The notes beneath the pieces are model-generated. The model was not told the origin of the DNA. It was given only the letters and a program-made list of their open reading frames with translations, and did not search any database. DNA of 64,000 nucleotides from Legionella sp. PATHC035 (GTDB lineage: Bacteria > Pseudomonadota > Gammaproteobacteria > Legionellales > Legionellaceae), in NCBI RefSeq assembly GCF_026191115.1, contig NZ_JAPHOT010000001.1:2113501-2177500 (forward strand), in the 5' to 3' direction. Positions 9,425 through 18,073 of the stretch are shown here, piece by piece. The first letter of the stretch is position 1; each line of letters opens with the position of its first letter. Position numbers and translations under genes: made by a program.

Positions 9425-9443
9425 TTTATTGTAAAACAATAAA
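9425..9443. promoter_or_regulatory. Candidate operator palindrome upstream of DUF2975/HTH pair
   Basis: Perfect inverted repeat tttattgt-aaa-acaataaa (8-bp arms, 3-bp centre) inside a very AT-rich promoter-like stretch, ending 43 bp before the DUF2975 start. HTH proteins of the type encoded at 10041 commonly autoregulate their operon, so an operator is plausible; binding is inference. Confidence 0.35.
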
Positions 9444-9486
9444 TATTTGTTATTATTTGATCTGTTTTGATTAATGGGTATTTATC

Positions 9487-10029
9487 ATGAAAAAAATAAA
9501 AAACACCAGCCATATTCTGTATCTGCTCTTTCGTAGTCTTTGCTGGCTTATCCCACTCACGACCACCTGCTTAATCTTATTTAAATTCGATTGGATGTGT
9601 CGTATTGGGGCCTGGTCTTCCTTAATTTCTGCAGAAAAAATCTATGATCCTTCGCATTTTTCTTGGTTGCATCGGAGTGTCTTGTTAGCGATTGAGTGGA
9701 TGCCGCTGACAATTACGGTCTTAATCTGCCATAAGCTGGCTAAATTGTTCAGGCTTTTTGAAAAAGGCTATTTGTTTGAAGAAGAAAATATCAAATTAAT
9801 TAAACAGGTAAGTATTTATATGATTTTAGGTGAATTGGTGCAGTTATTTTATCAACCCTTAATGACAGCGGCTCTCACCTTTAATAATCCTAAAGGAGAA
9901 CGTATCGCCAGTATTACCTTAAATTCAGCAAACTTATCCACCTTAATTACCGCATTCATCATTTTGGTTGCTTCCTGGATTATTCAAGAAGCACATCAGC
10001 TAAAATCTGAAACCCAATTAACAATATAA
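9487..10029 (+). CDS. DUF2975 family membrane protein
   Basis: 180 residues with four predicted membrane segments (about residues 13-33, 60-82, 104-128 and 148-168) and the conserved cytoplasmic stretch C-H-K-L-A-K-L-F-R-L-F-E-K-G-x-L-F between TM2 and TM3, characteristic of DUF2975. Function is unknown, but these proteins are typically paired with a small Cro/C1-type HTH regulator, exactly as here (11 bp to the next gene). Possibly a membrane sensor or partner for that regulator; this is inferred from context. Confidence 0.8.
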   Translation: MKKIKNTSHILYLLFRSLCWLIPLTTTCLILFKFDWMCRIGAWSSLISAEKIYDPSHFSWLHRSVLLAIEWMPLTITVLICHKLAKLFRLFEKGYLFEEENIKLIKQVSIYMILGELVQLFYQPLMTAALTFNNPKGERIASITLNSANLSTLITAFIILVASWIIQEAHQLKSETQLTI

Positions 10030-10040
10030 GGAATGTGCTC

Positions 10041-10307
10041 GTGTCTATTATTGTTAATCTGGATGTGATGATGGCAAAACGCAAATGCAGGCTGAAGGAG
10101 TTGGCGGAGGCAATAGGAATTACTGAAGCGAATTTGTCTATTTTAAAAAATGGCAAAGCTAAAGCGATACGCTTAGCAACATTGGAAGCAATTTGTGCTT
10201 ACCTAAATTGCCAGCCTGGAGATATTCTTGAGTATCAGGTGGAACAACAAGATGATTTAGCAGTCTCTGGTGATGAGTCCCCTCTCCCGTTTGCGGGAGA
10301 GGGTTAG
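10041..10307 (+). CDS. Cro/C1-type HTH transcriptional regulator
   Basis: 88 residues. The start is taken as GTG 10041, 8 bp after a GGA Shine-Dalgarno, because the family begins S-I-I-V-N-L-D-V-M-x-A-K-R-K; an in-frame GTG at 10035 is too close to the ribosome site. The helix-turn-helix spans about residues 18-45 (LKELAEAIGITEANLSILKNG) and the closing CQPGDILEY is typical of the family. The last 8-9 residues and the stop codon are encoded by a dispersed palindromic repeat (10279-10317) that has replaced the native end. Likely co-regulated with, and perhaps regulating, the DUF2975 gene. Confidence 0.88.
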   Translation: MSIIVNLDVMMAKRKCRLKELAEAIGITEANLSILKNGKAKAIRLATLEAICAYLNCQPGDILEYQVEQQDDLAVSGDESPLPFAGEG

Positions 10308-10317
10308 GGAGAGGGTT
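10279..10317. repeat. REP-like dispersed palindrome (copy 1)
   Basis: Contains cccctctccc, a short loop and gggagaggg, then a second gggagagggttc. Same family as the elements at 41461, 62670 and 63205. It overlaps the 3' end of the HTH gene and supplies its stop codon. Confidence 0.7.
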
Positions 10318-10432
10318 CATTTGTTACAATCAAACCTCATCAGTGCCACCGTTGAACCTTTTTTAATACCGTTCTTTACCCCGAGAGATCTTCGTAGTCC
10401 CACTCGGGATAAGGGGTGCAGAGAGAACTAAT

Positions 10433-10858
10433 TCAAAGGTCCGCTAACGCGTGTAAGTAATGCGTTTCATCGGGGGGGAGATTATTTTTTTGTGAAAGCC
10501 ATAAGCATTCGGCCAATTGTTCCATCATCAAATGCTCAACGACCAAAGAATCATTATATTTTTTGACTAAATTCTTATAGATAAGGTGAATACCGCTTGG
10601 GCGATCGGTAGCTATTTGCTCCCTAATTGCCAGATGAAGTCCCATGTGCAGAAATGGATTGGGCTCTCCTGATTCAGGAAAATAAGATTGTTGTTGAAAT
10701 TTATCTTGATTCTCTAACATCTTGTGATATTCAGGATGGGCTAATATCACTTGGACAATCTCATTTTCTAAAGGGGACAACAATTTTTTATGTTGGTATT
10801 TTTCCCAACTGGAAAAAAATAGTTGCCTTGTCTCTTGGATGGTATCGCCGTAAAACAT
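10433..10858 (-). CDS. DUF1841 family protein
   Basis: 141 residues, soluble and helical. Matches the DUF1841 pattern: N-terminal R-x-x-F-x-x-x-W-x-K-Y, then L-x-x-x-E-x-x-I-x-x-x-I-x-x-H-P-E-Y, then NPFLHMGLHLAIREQIATDRP (split here as NPFLHMGLH followed by the conserved I-x-E-Q-x-x-x-D-R-P), and a C-terminal helix. Function unknown; the family is common in Gammaproteobacteria as a single gene. No operon partner. Confidence 0.85.
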   Translation of the reverse strand: MFYGDTIQETRQLFFSSWEKYQHKKLLSPLENEIVQVILAHPEYHKMLENQDKFQQQSYFPESGEPNPFLHMGLHLAIREQIATDRPSGIHLIYKNLVKKYNDSLVVEHLMMEQLAECLWLSQKNNLPPDETHYLHALADL

Positions 10859-11164
10859 GTATTGCTCATATTTTATGAAAGCTTGAGTTTAACGGAACTG
10901 AGTTAGAACAACAATAGAACTCTTTGCAAACCTTACGCAAGAGTTAATTACTTTGCGGATGCGAGCACGAATTTGCCTACCCTGCAGACCAGAATCGTCG
11001 CTCAGAGAGGTGCATGACTAAAGAACTGTTGATTGACCTACCTGACTGGTGCTTCAAGCGCTCTGTTGACATGAATAAATGGTTATGAGATATTCACGCT
11101 GCGAGGTTGGACTTGCTATGTGTCATTCCACTGGGTCAATTGGCGACACACTGATTGGCCCTTT
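10859..11164. other. Intergenic region, no supported gene
   Basis: 306 bp. A 24-codon plus-strand ORF (11014-11088) with a nearby gagagg is visible but has no supporting homology signal. A TTGACA box at 11065-11070 followed 17 bp later by gatatt could be a weak promoter reading towards the LysE tail. Nothing firm. Confidence 0.4.
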
Positions 11165-11806
11165 CTACGAAATCGATTTTCCAATCATCTCTGAAATTAA
11201 GCCCAAACAATCGGTACCGAGCTTAATCCCTATCAAGGCCATTAATACACCACTCAGTAACTCAATTCCTTTCCACACATGGGCTTTAGTTAAAACGTCA
11301 GAAAAATATCGCGCGGTAAATGTTAATGAACTGAACCAAAGAAAGCTTGAGGTGAGGACGCCAAATAAAAAAATATGTTCTTGATTGGGATACCCGCTGC
11401 TGCCGCCACCGATAATGACCAGTGAATCAATAATAGCATGGGGGTTTAGTATGCTAAATCCTAAAGCCAGGAGAATAATTTGGGTCTTGGTGCGTGGTTG
11501 ATAGGTATTCTCTGTATTTTTTGCTGATTTTGAAAATGCATTCGCTAATGCTTTTGCGGAATAAAAAAGGAGAAATAAAGTACCTAACAGCATCATCCAA
11601 ATTTGTAGAACAGGACGAACAAGTAACAATTGATGCAAGCCCGCAATACTAGAACAAATTAAGATGAGATCACAGATAAAACAGATGACAGCGGAAAGTA
11701 CCGCATGATTCTTTTGTGCGCCTTGTTTAATCAAAAAGACGTTTTGCGGCCCGAGGGCAATAATTAAAGATAGGCCTAAAAGCAAACCATCAAGATAAAC
11801 AAACAT
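11165..11806 (-). CDS. LysE/ArgO family amino-acid exporter
   Basis: 213 residues, six hydrophobic segments. The LysE signature is at the N-terminus: GLLLGLSLIIALGPQNVFLI, with the G-P-Q-N motif. The second half has the family N-P-H-A motif (FSILNPHAIIDSL). These proteins export basic amino acids or related compounds. The ATG at 11806 is used; the open frame continues upstream to 11995, but that would add 63 hydrophilic residues and run into the divergent cytochrome gene. Confidence 0.9.
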   Translation of the reverse strand: MFVYLDGLLLGLSLIIALGPQNVFLIKQGAQKNHAVLSAVICFICDLILICSSIAGLHQLLLVRPVLQIWMMLLGTLFLLFYSAKALANAFSKSAKNTENTYQPRTKTQIILLALGFSILNPHAIIDSLVIIGGGSSGYPNQEHIFLFGVLTSSFLWFSSLTFTARYFSDVLTKAHVWKGIELLSGVLMALIGIKLGTDCLGLISEMIGKSIS

Positions 11807-11936
11807 AATCACAATAGAAAAATAATCAAAGATAGCAATTATAACATTGCAACTTATGCGTTGTGGAGTATAAAATGCGTCGATTACTCTATCTCCGCAA
11901 GAGAAGCGTACAAAATAAGAACAAATAGGAGGGGGC

Positions 11937-13484
11937 GTGGGCTCTTTGTTACTAAGAAAGCTAATTGTCACTGCAACTTTGGCCGTACTTGGCATGGCGG
12001 GGCAATTATTACATGCAGAAAATGCTGCACCGGCTCAACAGAAATTACAAATTCATGATGGATATTATCCTGTTTATCCACCTACGGCTCCAGCTACTGG
12101 CGAGCAACAAAGTCTAATTGAGCGCGGGGAGTATTTATCAAAGATAGGTGATTGTATTTCCTGTCATACCAATGTAAAAGCAGGGACACCTGCCTATGCC
12201 GGTGGATTGCCTATAGAAACTCCATTCGGGACTTTTTATAGCCCTAATATCACTCCAGATAAAGAAACTGGGATTGGTAACTGGACAGAGAAAGACTTTA
12301 TTCGCGCCCTCAAAGAAGGTCGGGATCCTCAAGGGAGAAACTACTTCCCTGTATTCCCTTATATTTATTTTTCTAAAATAACGGATGAGGATGCGCGTGC
12401 TCTGTATGCCTATTTTATGAGCTTGCCTCCAGTTAATTTACCGAACAAATCATTACCTTTCCCATTTAATGTTCCGGGATCTCGGTTTACGCTGTGGGGA
12501 TGGAACTTGCTATTCTTCTTCCCTGAAGGTCATGGCTTTCAATATGAAAAAGGCCGCTCTCCTGAATGGAATCGTGGAAAATATATTGTAGATGGCCTAG
12601 GACATTGCAGTATGTGCCATACCCCTTTAAATCCATTTGGCGCACCGAAGAACAGATATTATTTGACCGGTGGATTTATCAATGGCTATTGGGCACCCAA
12701 TATCACCAAGTATGGATTAGAGACTGCAACTCATGAACAAGTTACCGATGTGTTCAAGTACAATAAGTTGATAAATAATGCTGGTCCAGTAGCTGGACCT
12801 ATGGCAGAAGTAAATCATAATAGTTTGATGTACTTAACTGATGCAGATAGGATGGCTATTGCTACCTATCTGAAAACGGTAACCAGTGAAGAGCCTTTAG
12901 GTCTACCACCTTCTCATGAACCTCCTTCGCTCGATCGTGGAAAACAGGTTTATTACACGGCCTGTGTTATTTGTCACCAAGATGGTGTAATGGGTGCACC
13001 TTTAATTGGTAACGCAGCAGGTTGGTATGCGCGATTAAAAACAAGTGGATTAACAGGGCTGTATCACCATGCCATCAATGGTTTTAACTCAATGCCGTAC
13101 AAAGGGGCCTGTGTCACTTGTTCTGATAACGACATCATTTCAGCGGTTGACTACCTACTGAATGAGTCATTAACTCGTACGGAGTTAGAAAATCTCAAGT
13201 CAGGTGGTGCAGAAAAATATCCTGCAAGTGGAGAAGCCGTTTATAACGAAAATTGTGCGGCTTGCCATAATGAAGGAAAAAATGGTGCGCCTAAAATTGG
13301 TGATAAAGAGGCATGGAAACCCCTGATCGCAAAAAATATGGATGTGTTGATAGAAAATACTGTCAATGGCAAAGGCCATCCAAAAAACGGCGGCTGTAAG
13401 CAATGCACTACCAATGAAGTAATTGAGGCAATTAAGTATATGGTTAGTAAATCTAAAACCGAAGGAAACTACTCATTGTGGTAG
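11937..13484 (+). CDS. Four-haem c-type cytochrome (ADH-cytochrome-like plus cytochrome c5-like domains)
   Basis: 515 residues, GTG start directly after AGGAGGGGG. Signal peptide about residues 1-27 (ending LLHA). Four CxxCH haem sites: CISCH, CSMCH (two N-terminal domains resembling the cytochrome subunit of alcohol/gluconate dehydrogenases, with LPIETPFGTFYSPNITPD), then CVICH and CAACH in two cytochrome c5-like domains, each closed by the c5-type second Cys pair (CVTC, CKQC) that is not a haem site. Periplasmic electron carrier; likely electron donor to the oxidase encoded 109 bp downstream. The dehydrogenase partner that such cytochromes normally accompany is not present here. Confidence 0.88.
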   Translation: MGSLLLRKLIVTATLAVLGMAGQLLHAENAAPAQQKLQIHDGYYPVYPPTAPATGEQQSLIERGEYLSKIGDCISCHTNVKAGTPAYAGGLPIETPFGTFYSPNITPDKETGIGNWTEKDFIRALKEGRDPQGRNYFPVFPYIYFSKITDEDARALYAYFMSLPPVNLPNKSLPFPFNVPGSRFTLWGWNLLFFFPEGHGFQYEKGRSPEWNRGKYIVDGLGHCSMCHTPLNPFGAPKNRYYLTGGFINGYWAPNITKYGLETATHEQVTDVFKYNKLINNAGPVAGPMAEVNHNSLMYLTDADRMAIATYLKTVTSEEPLGLPPSHEPPSLDRGKQVYYTACVICHQDGVMGAPLIGNAAGWYARLKTSGLTGLYHHAINGFNSMPYKGACVTCSDNDIISAVDYLLNESLTRTELENLKSGGAEKYPASGEAVYNENCAACHNEGKNGAPKIGDKEAWKPLIAKNMDVLIENTVNGKGHPKNGGCKQCTTNEVIEAIKYMVSKSKTEGNYSLW

Positions 13485-13502
13485 TGTAGTACTGATTGCA
13501 CT

Positions 13503-13524
13503 ATCCCCCACGCAAGTGGGGGAT
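13503..13524. terminator. Hairpin between cytochrome c and coxB
   Basis: Perfect 9-bp GC-rich stem: atcccccac (13503-13511) with gtgggggat (13516-13524). No T-tract follows, so it may be an attenuator or RNA-stability stem within one transcript rather than a full terminator. Confidence 0.45.
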
Positions 13525-13592
13525 TAATTGAAATGTATAAAAACTAAATTGAAGCTAGGTAGCCTAGCTTATTGACAAGACGAGGAACGGGG

Positions 13593-14798
13593 ATGTTAAA
13601 CAGGTTAAAGATCTGTAGATTATTAACAATGCTTGGTGCCTGGGTTGCCAGCCAACCCATATTCGCAGCTGCGGATTTCTGGCAGGTAAATATGCATGAA
13701 GGGGTAACGCCTGTCAGTAGGGACGTGTACTACTTACATATGGTCTGTATGGCAGTTTGTGCCGTCATCGGGGTTGTGGTATTCGGCGTGATGATCTATT
13801 CCATGATCCACCATAGGAAATCTAAAGGATATAAGGCCGCATCATTTCATGATAACCCCCGATTAGAAATTGTCTGGTCAATTATTCCTTTCTTAATTCT
13901 TGTTGGACTTGCGATTCCAGCCACTCGTGTGTTAATCCGTATGGACGATACAAGACAATCAGAAATAACGGTAAAAATAGTGGGTTACCAATGGCGATGG
14001 CAGTATGAGTATCTTGATCAAGGAATAAGTTTTTTTAGTACCTTATCGACGCCTTTTGCACAAATTCAAAACAAAGAAAAAAAGAGCGAGTGGTATTTAT
14101 TAGAAGTAGACAAACCCATGGTTTTGCCAGTGAATAAAAAAATTCGCTTTTTAGTTACTTCAAATGATGTCGTTCATTCATGGTGGGTTCCTGAACTAGG
14201 CATTAAACGCGATGCGATACCCGGGTTCATGTACGAAGCATGGGCAACAATACAAAAACCAGGAACATACAGAGGCCAATGTGCTGAACTCTGCGGTGTC
14301 AACCATGGGTTTATGCCTATCGTTGTTGAAGCGGTAAGCCAGGAGGATTTTGATAAATGGGTTGCTGCTCAAACAAAATCACAAGACCAGTACAACAAAG
14401 AAGAAGCAACTGCAGCAGCACAAAAAGCAATGACCCGAGATGATTTACTCACTCTTGGAAAGCAAAAATACGAACAGTTTTGTTCTCCATGCCATAGACC
14501 TGATGGCAGGGGTATTCCACCGATGTATCCTGCACTTAGAGGCAGCTCTATAGCAATAGGCGGTCCTATTTCACGACATATAGATACAATCCTTAACGGT
14601 GTTCCTGGTTCAGCGATGCAGCCATATAAAGATCAACTGAACGATGAGGAAATTGCTGCTATTGTGACGTATGAGCGAAATGCCTGGGAGAATAACACTA
14701 ATGATGTTGTTCAAGCTGCAGAAGTTGCGGCACAACGTCAAAAAGCTAATCAACAACCAACCATGGTTAATAAAGTTCAAGCTGGAGGTCTGCAATGA
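13593..14798 (+). CDS. coxB: Cytochrome c oxidase subunit II with fused cytochrome c domain (caa3-type)
   Basis: 401 residues from the ATG at 13593, which has a GAGGA upstream; a TTG 21 bp earlier is unlikely. Signal peptide to about residue 27, two membrane helices (about 47-72 and 92-112), then the CuA cupredoxin domain with ligands His (VHSWWVPELG) and CAELCGVNHGFM (C-x3-C-x3-H-x2-M). A C-terminal class I cytochrome c domain with CSPCH and a distal Met (GSAMQPY) follows, making this the caa3-type subunit that receives electrons directly. ATGA overlap with coxA. Confidence 0.96.
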   Translation: MLNRLKICRLLTMLGAWVASQPIFAAADFWQVNMHEGVTPVSRDVYYLHMVCMAVCAVIGVVVFGVMIYSMIHHRKSKGYKAASFHDNPRLEIVWSIIPFLILVGLAIPATRVLIRMDDTRQSEITVKIVGYQWRWQYEYLDQGISFFSTLSTPFAQIQNKEKKSEWYLLEVDKPMVLPVNKKIRFLVTSNDVVHSWWVPELGIKRDAIPGFMYEAWATIQKPGTYRGQCAELCGVNHGFMPIVVEAVSQEDFDKWVAAQTKSQDQYNKEEATAAAQKAMTRDDLLTLGKQKYEQFCSPCHRPDGRGIPPMYPALRGSSIAIGGPISRHIDTILNGVPGSAMQPYKDQLNDEEIAAIVTYERNAWENNTNDVVQAAEVAAQRQKANQQPTMVNKVQAGGLQ

Positions 14799-16414
14799 GT
14801 AGTTATACATTAGCACACGATGAAAAACATGACGATCATGGTCCTGAACAAGGCAAGGGCGTCTTAGGATTTATAAAACGCTGGTTGTTTACTACAAACC
14901 ACAAAGACATTGGTACGCTGTACTTGTGGCTTGCAATGATAAGCTTCTTTATAGCTGGCGGCATGGCGTTGCTTATTCGTGCAGAATTATTCCAGCCAGG
15001 CCATCGCTTTGTTGACCCTAATTTCTTTAACCAAATGACAACACTTCATGGGTTAATCATGTTATTTGGGGTGGTCATGCCCGCCTTTACTGGAATGGCG
15101 AACTGGCAAATCCCAATGATGATCGGTGCTCCAGATATGGCTTTGCCCCGTTTAAATAACTGGAGTTTCTGGATTTTACCTTTTGCGTTTACCTTATTGC
15201 TGTCCACAACGTTTCACGCTGGAGGCGGTCCTAACTTTGGGTGGACGATGTATGCACCTCTATCTACCAAATACGCCCCACCAAGTACCGATTTTATGAT
15301 TTTTTCAATCCATATGATGGGTATTTCGTCCATTATGGGTTCTATAAATATTATTGCGACCATACTCAATTTACGGGCACCAGGCATGACTTTGATGAAA
15401 ATGCCGATGTTCGTATGGACTTGGTTAATCACTGCCTTTTTATTGATTGCAATTATGCCTGTTTTGGCTGGCGCGGTAACGATGATGTTAGCGGACCGTC
15501 ATTTTGGTACCAGCTTCTTTAATGCAGCAGGTGGTGGTGATCCCATACTGTTCCAACACGTATTTTGGTTTTTTGGACATCCCGAAGTATATGTTCTTGT
15601 ATTACCCGCTTTTGGGGTTATATCCGAAGTAATTCCTACCTTTAGCCGTAAGCCATTGTTCGGCTATTATTTTATGGTGTATGCGACTGTCAGTATTGCT
15701 ATCTTGTCATTTATTGTTTGGGCGCACCATATGTTCACATCCGGGATACCCTTGGGTGCGGAATTATTCTTCATGTACACCACGATGCTTATTGCGGTAC
15801 CCACAGGGATTAAAGTATTTAACTGGGTCAGTACGATGTTCAGAGGTTCCATGACCTTTGAAACCCCAATGTTGTTTGCGTTAGCGTTCGTCTTTTTATT
15901 TACTATAGGCGGATTTACTGGTCTGATGTTGGCATTGGTACCTGCAGACTTCCAGTATCAAGATAGTTATTTCGTGGTAGCACATTTCCATTATGTCCTG
16001 GTTCCGGGTGTAATTTTTGCCTTATTTTCTGCTACTTACTATTGGTTGCCCAAATGGACTGGCCACATGTACAACGAATGCATAGGCAAATGGCATTTCT
16101 GGTTATCTGTTATTTCAGTGAATGTAGCATTTTTCCCCATGCACTTCTTAGGACTGGCTGGTATGCCACGAAGGATCCCCGACTATGCGTTACAGTTCAC
16201 CAATTTTAATATGATCTCTTCAATTGGAGCATTTATCTTTGGTTTTACCCAACTGCTCTTTTTATATAATGTGATTGCTACTGTGAGAAAGAAAGGTACT
16301 AAAAAAGACATTGCAGCTGGCAGGGCGTGGGAGGGTGCATATGGTTTAGAGTGGACCTTGCCTTCTCCACCCCCGTATCACACGTTTACAACTCCACCGA
16401 AGTTGGATTTATAG
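14795..16414 (+). CDS. coxA: Cytochrome c oxidase subunit I
   Basis: 539 residues, 12 membrane helices. Catalytic core of the aa3-type terminal oxidase, reducing oxygen to water and pumping protons. Haem a ligand His in TTLHGLIMLFG; CuB ligand and cross-linked Tyr in FGHPEVYVLVLP; two further CuB His in WAHHMFTSG; haem a3 and haem a His in VAHFHYVLVPG. The length matches a stand-alone subunit I with no subunit III fusion. It overlaps coxB by 4 bp and is followed 9 bp later by ctaG. Confidence 0.98.
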   Translation: MSSYTLAHDEKHDDHGPEQGKGVLGFIKRWLFTTNHKDIGTLYLWLAMISFFIAGGMALLIRAELFQPGHRFVDPNFFNQMTTLHGLIMLFGVVMPAFTGMANWQIPMMIGAPDMALPRLNNWSFWILPFAFTLLLSTTFHAGGGPNFGWTMYAPLSTKYAPPSTDFMIFSIHMMGISSIMGSINIIATILNLRAPGMTLMKMPMFVWTWLITAFLLIAIMPVLAGAVTMMLADRHFGTSFFNAAGGGDPILFQHVFWFFGHPEVYVLVLPAFGVISEVIPTFSRKPLFGYYFMVYATVSIAILSFIVWAHHMFTSGIPLGAELFFMYTTMLIAVPTGIKVFNWVSTMFRGSMTFETPMLFALAFVFLFTIGGFTGLMLALVPADFQYQDSYFVVAHFHYVLVPGVIFALFSATYYWLPKWTGHMYNECIGKWHFWLSVISVNVAFFPMHFLGLAGMPRRIPDYALQFTNFNMISSIGAFIFGFTQLLFLYNVIATVRKKGTKKDIAAGRAWEGAYGLEWTLPSPPPYHTFTTPPKLDL

Positions 16415-16423
16415 GTTCGCTGT

Positions 16424-16960
16424 ATGAAAAAACAAAAAGGCCATCAAAAGTTAATTTTAATTTTATCCGGCCTTGTGCTAGGTATGTTTGCCTTTGGCTT
16501 TGCATTAGTACCCATTTACAACAGTTTATGTAAGTCACTGGGTATTAATGGTAAAACAAATCCCGAGGCAGTCGCTTATGATATAACTAAAGCTAAAATT
16601 GATAAAAAAAGAGAAATAACGGTTGAGTTTGTCGCTACCAACAATAGTGGTGTCCCTTGGGCATTTTATCCCAAAACTCGAAAGATTAAGGTACATCCTG
16701 GCGAAATAGCCAAACTTGCCTTTTATGCAGAAAATAAAACGGACCATCAGATGACCGTTCAAGCGATACCGAGCGTTACCCCTGGCATTGCTGCGAAATA
16801 TCTGAAAAAAACAGAATGTTTTTGCTTTACTCGGCAAACGTTAAATGGACATGAGGCTATGGATATGCCTTTACTATTTCATTTAGATGCTGATTTACCC
16901 GAAAAAGTGAATACGGTTACATTGTCTTATACTTTATTCGATGTAACCGATAAGGCTTAA
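16424..16960 (+). CDS. ctaG: Cytochrome c oxidase assembly protein CtaG/Cox11
   Basis: 178 residues. Delivers copper to the CuB site of subunit I. One N-terminal membrane anchor (LILILSGLVLGMFAFGFALV), then a periplasmic immunoglobulin-like domain with the copper-binding CFCF motif (KKTECFCFTRQTL) and the conserved VPIYNSLCK just after the helix. Position between coxA and coxC is standard. Confidence 0.95.
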   Translation: MKKQKGHQKLILILSGLVLGMFAFGFALVPIYNSLCKSLGINGKTNPEAVAYDITKAKIDKKREITVEFVATNNSGVPWAFYPKTRKIKVHPGEIAKLAFYAENKTDHQMTVQAIPSVTPGIAAKYLKKTECFCFTRQTLNGHEAMDMPLLFHLDADLPEKVNTVTLSYTLFDVTDKA

Positions 16961-17065
16961 TGCACTTTGGGTTGTGTGAGGTCTGATACAGTTCATGCGA
17001 TTTAATCACACCATCTATTGAGAGCGCATTTAGAACAGATTATTGATACAGGAGATAAAAATATA

Positions 17066-17935
17066 ATGGGAGCACATGGTACTTATTATGTCCCTAAGCC
17101 AAGCCATTGGCCTTTGGTTGCATCATGTGGGCTGACTACTCTGCTTGTAGGTGCGGCATCTTGGCTTCATCACGATTGGTATGGCCCTTACATATTCAGT
17201 ATTGGCATGGGAATTATGATTTTTATGCTATTTGGTTGGTTTGGCCAAGTAATCTATGAGAACTCAAAAGGCGTCTATGATCAACAGGTTGATCGCTCAT
17301 TTCGTTGGGGCATGTGCTGGTTTATTTTTTCTGAAGTGTGTTTCTTCGGAGCCTTTTTTGGCGCCTTGTTTTATACCCGATTTTGGGTTGTTCCACTGTT
17401 AGGGGGCGATGTACATCCGATCACTCATTTTACCTTATGGCCTGATTTTAATTCCACTTGGCCTCTATTAGATAACCCCAATAATAAAGTTTATGCGGGT
17501 GCTGAGGAGGCAATGGGAGCCTGGGGATTAGCCGCTGTAAACACGCTTATTTTATTAACCTCAGGGGTTACTATCACTTGGGCACATTGGGCCTTAAAAT
17601 TAGAAAAGCACAAGCAAGTACTTATTGGAATGGTTTTGACCATAGCGCTAGGTATTCTGTTTTTGGTATTGCAAAGCTATGAATATCATGAAGCCTATAC
17701 CAAGATGAATTTAACGCTTTCTGCTGGTATTTATGGAACGACCTTTTTTATGCTTACAGGATTTCACGGTCTGCACGTAACCTTAGGTACTATTATGCTG
17801 ATAGTCATCGCGGTTCGTTGCAAGTTAGGCCATTTTACACCAGAGCGTCATTTTGGATTCGAAGGTGTTGCCTGGTATTGGCACTTTGTCGACGTGGTCT
17901 GGTTGTTCTTGTTTGTTTTTGTCTATTGGTTATAA
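17066..17935 (+). CDS. coxC: Cytochrome c oxidase subunit III
   Basis: 289 residues from the ATG at 17066 (GGAG 11 bp upstream); the upstream TTG at 17018 would add residues before the conserved start M-G-A-H-G-T-Y-Y-V-P-K-P-S-H-W-P. Seven membrane helices, with the family motifs SEVCFFGAFFGALFY (conserved Glu), FHGLHVTLGT and the C-terminal WYWHFVDVVWLFLF. Last gene of this cox cluster; assembly genes for haem A (ctaA, ctaB) and SURF1, often next in related bacteria, are not here. Confidence 0.97.
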   Translation: MGAHGTYYVPKPSHWPLVASCGLTTLLVGAASWLHHDWYGPYIFSIGMGIMIFMLFGWFGQVIYENSKGVYDQQVDRSFRWGMCWFIFSEVCFFGAFFGALFYTRFWVVPLLGGDVHPITHFTLWPDFNSTWPLLDNPNNKVYAGAEEAMGAWGLAAVNTLILLTSGVTITWAHWALKLEKHKQVLIGMVLTIALGILFLVLQSYEYHEAYTKMNLTLSAGIYGTTFFMLTGFHGLHVTLGTIMLIVIAVRCKLGHFTPERHFGFEGVAWYWHFVDVVWLFLFVFVYWL

Positions 17936-17942
17936 ATTTGCC

Positions 17943-17971
17943 AGGTTGGGCCTTGACCTTCGGCCCAACCT
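17943..17971 (+). terminator. Hairpin after coxC
   Basis: Perfect 10-bp GC-rich stem: aggttgggcc (17943-17952) with ggcccaacct (17962-17971), 9-base loop. It lies 8 bp after the coxC stop. No clear T-run, so termination may be only partial. Confidence 0.55.
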
Positions 17972-18073
17972 CCGTTGATGTTCATAAGAGAAATCAGTTC
18001 GTGAACTAAGAGCATCATACACAGTTCATCTTAAAACAAACTTCAGAAGTAATGACATACAGCCTGACTTATA

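Noticed and set aside
11014..11088. 24-codon ORF after gagagg
   Set aside because: Too short and isolated to support; no paralogue in the window.
11807..11995. Longer 276-residue version of the LysE exporter
   Set aside because: The extra residues are hydrophilic, unlike the family start, and overlap the divergent cytochrome gene.
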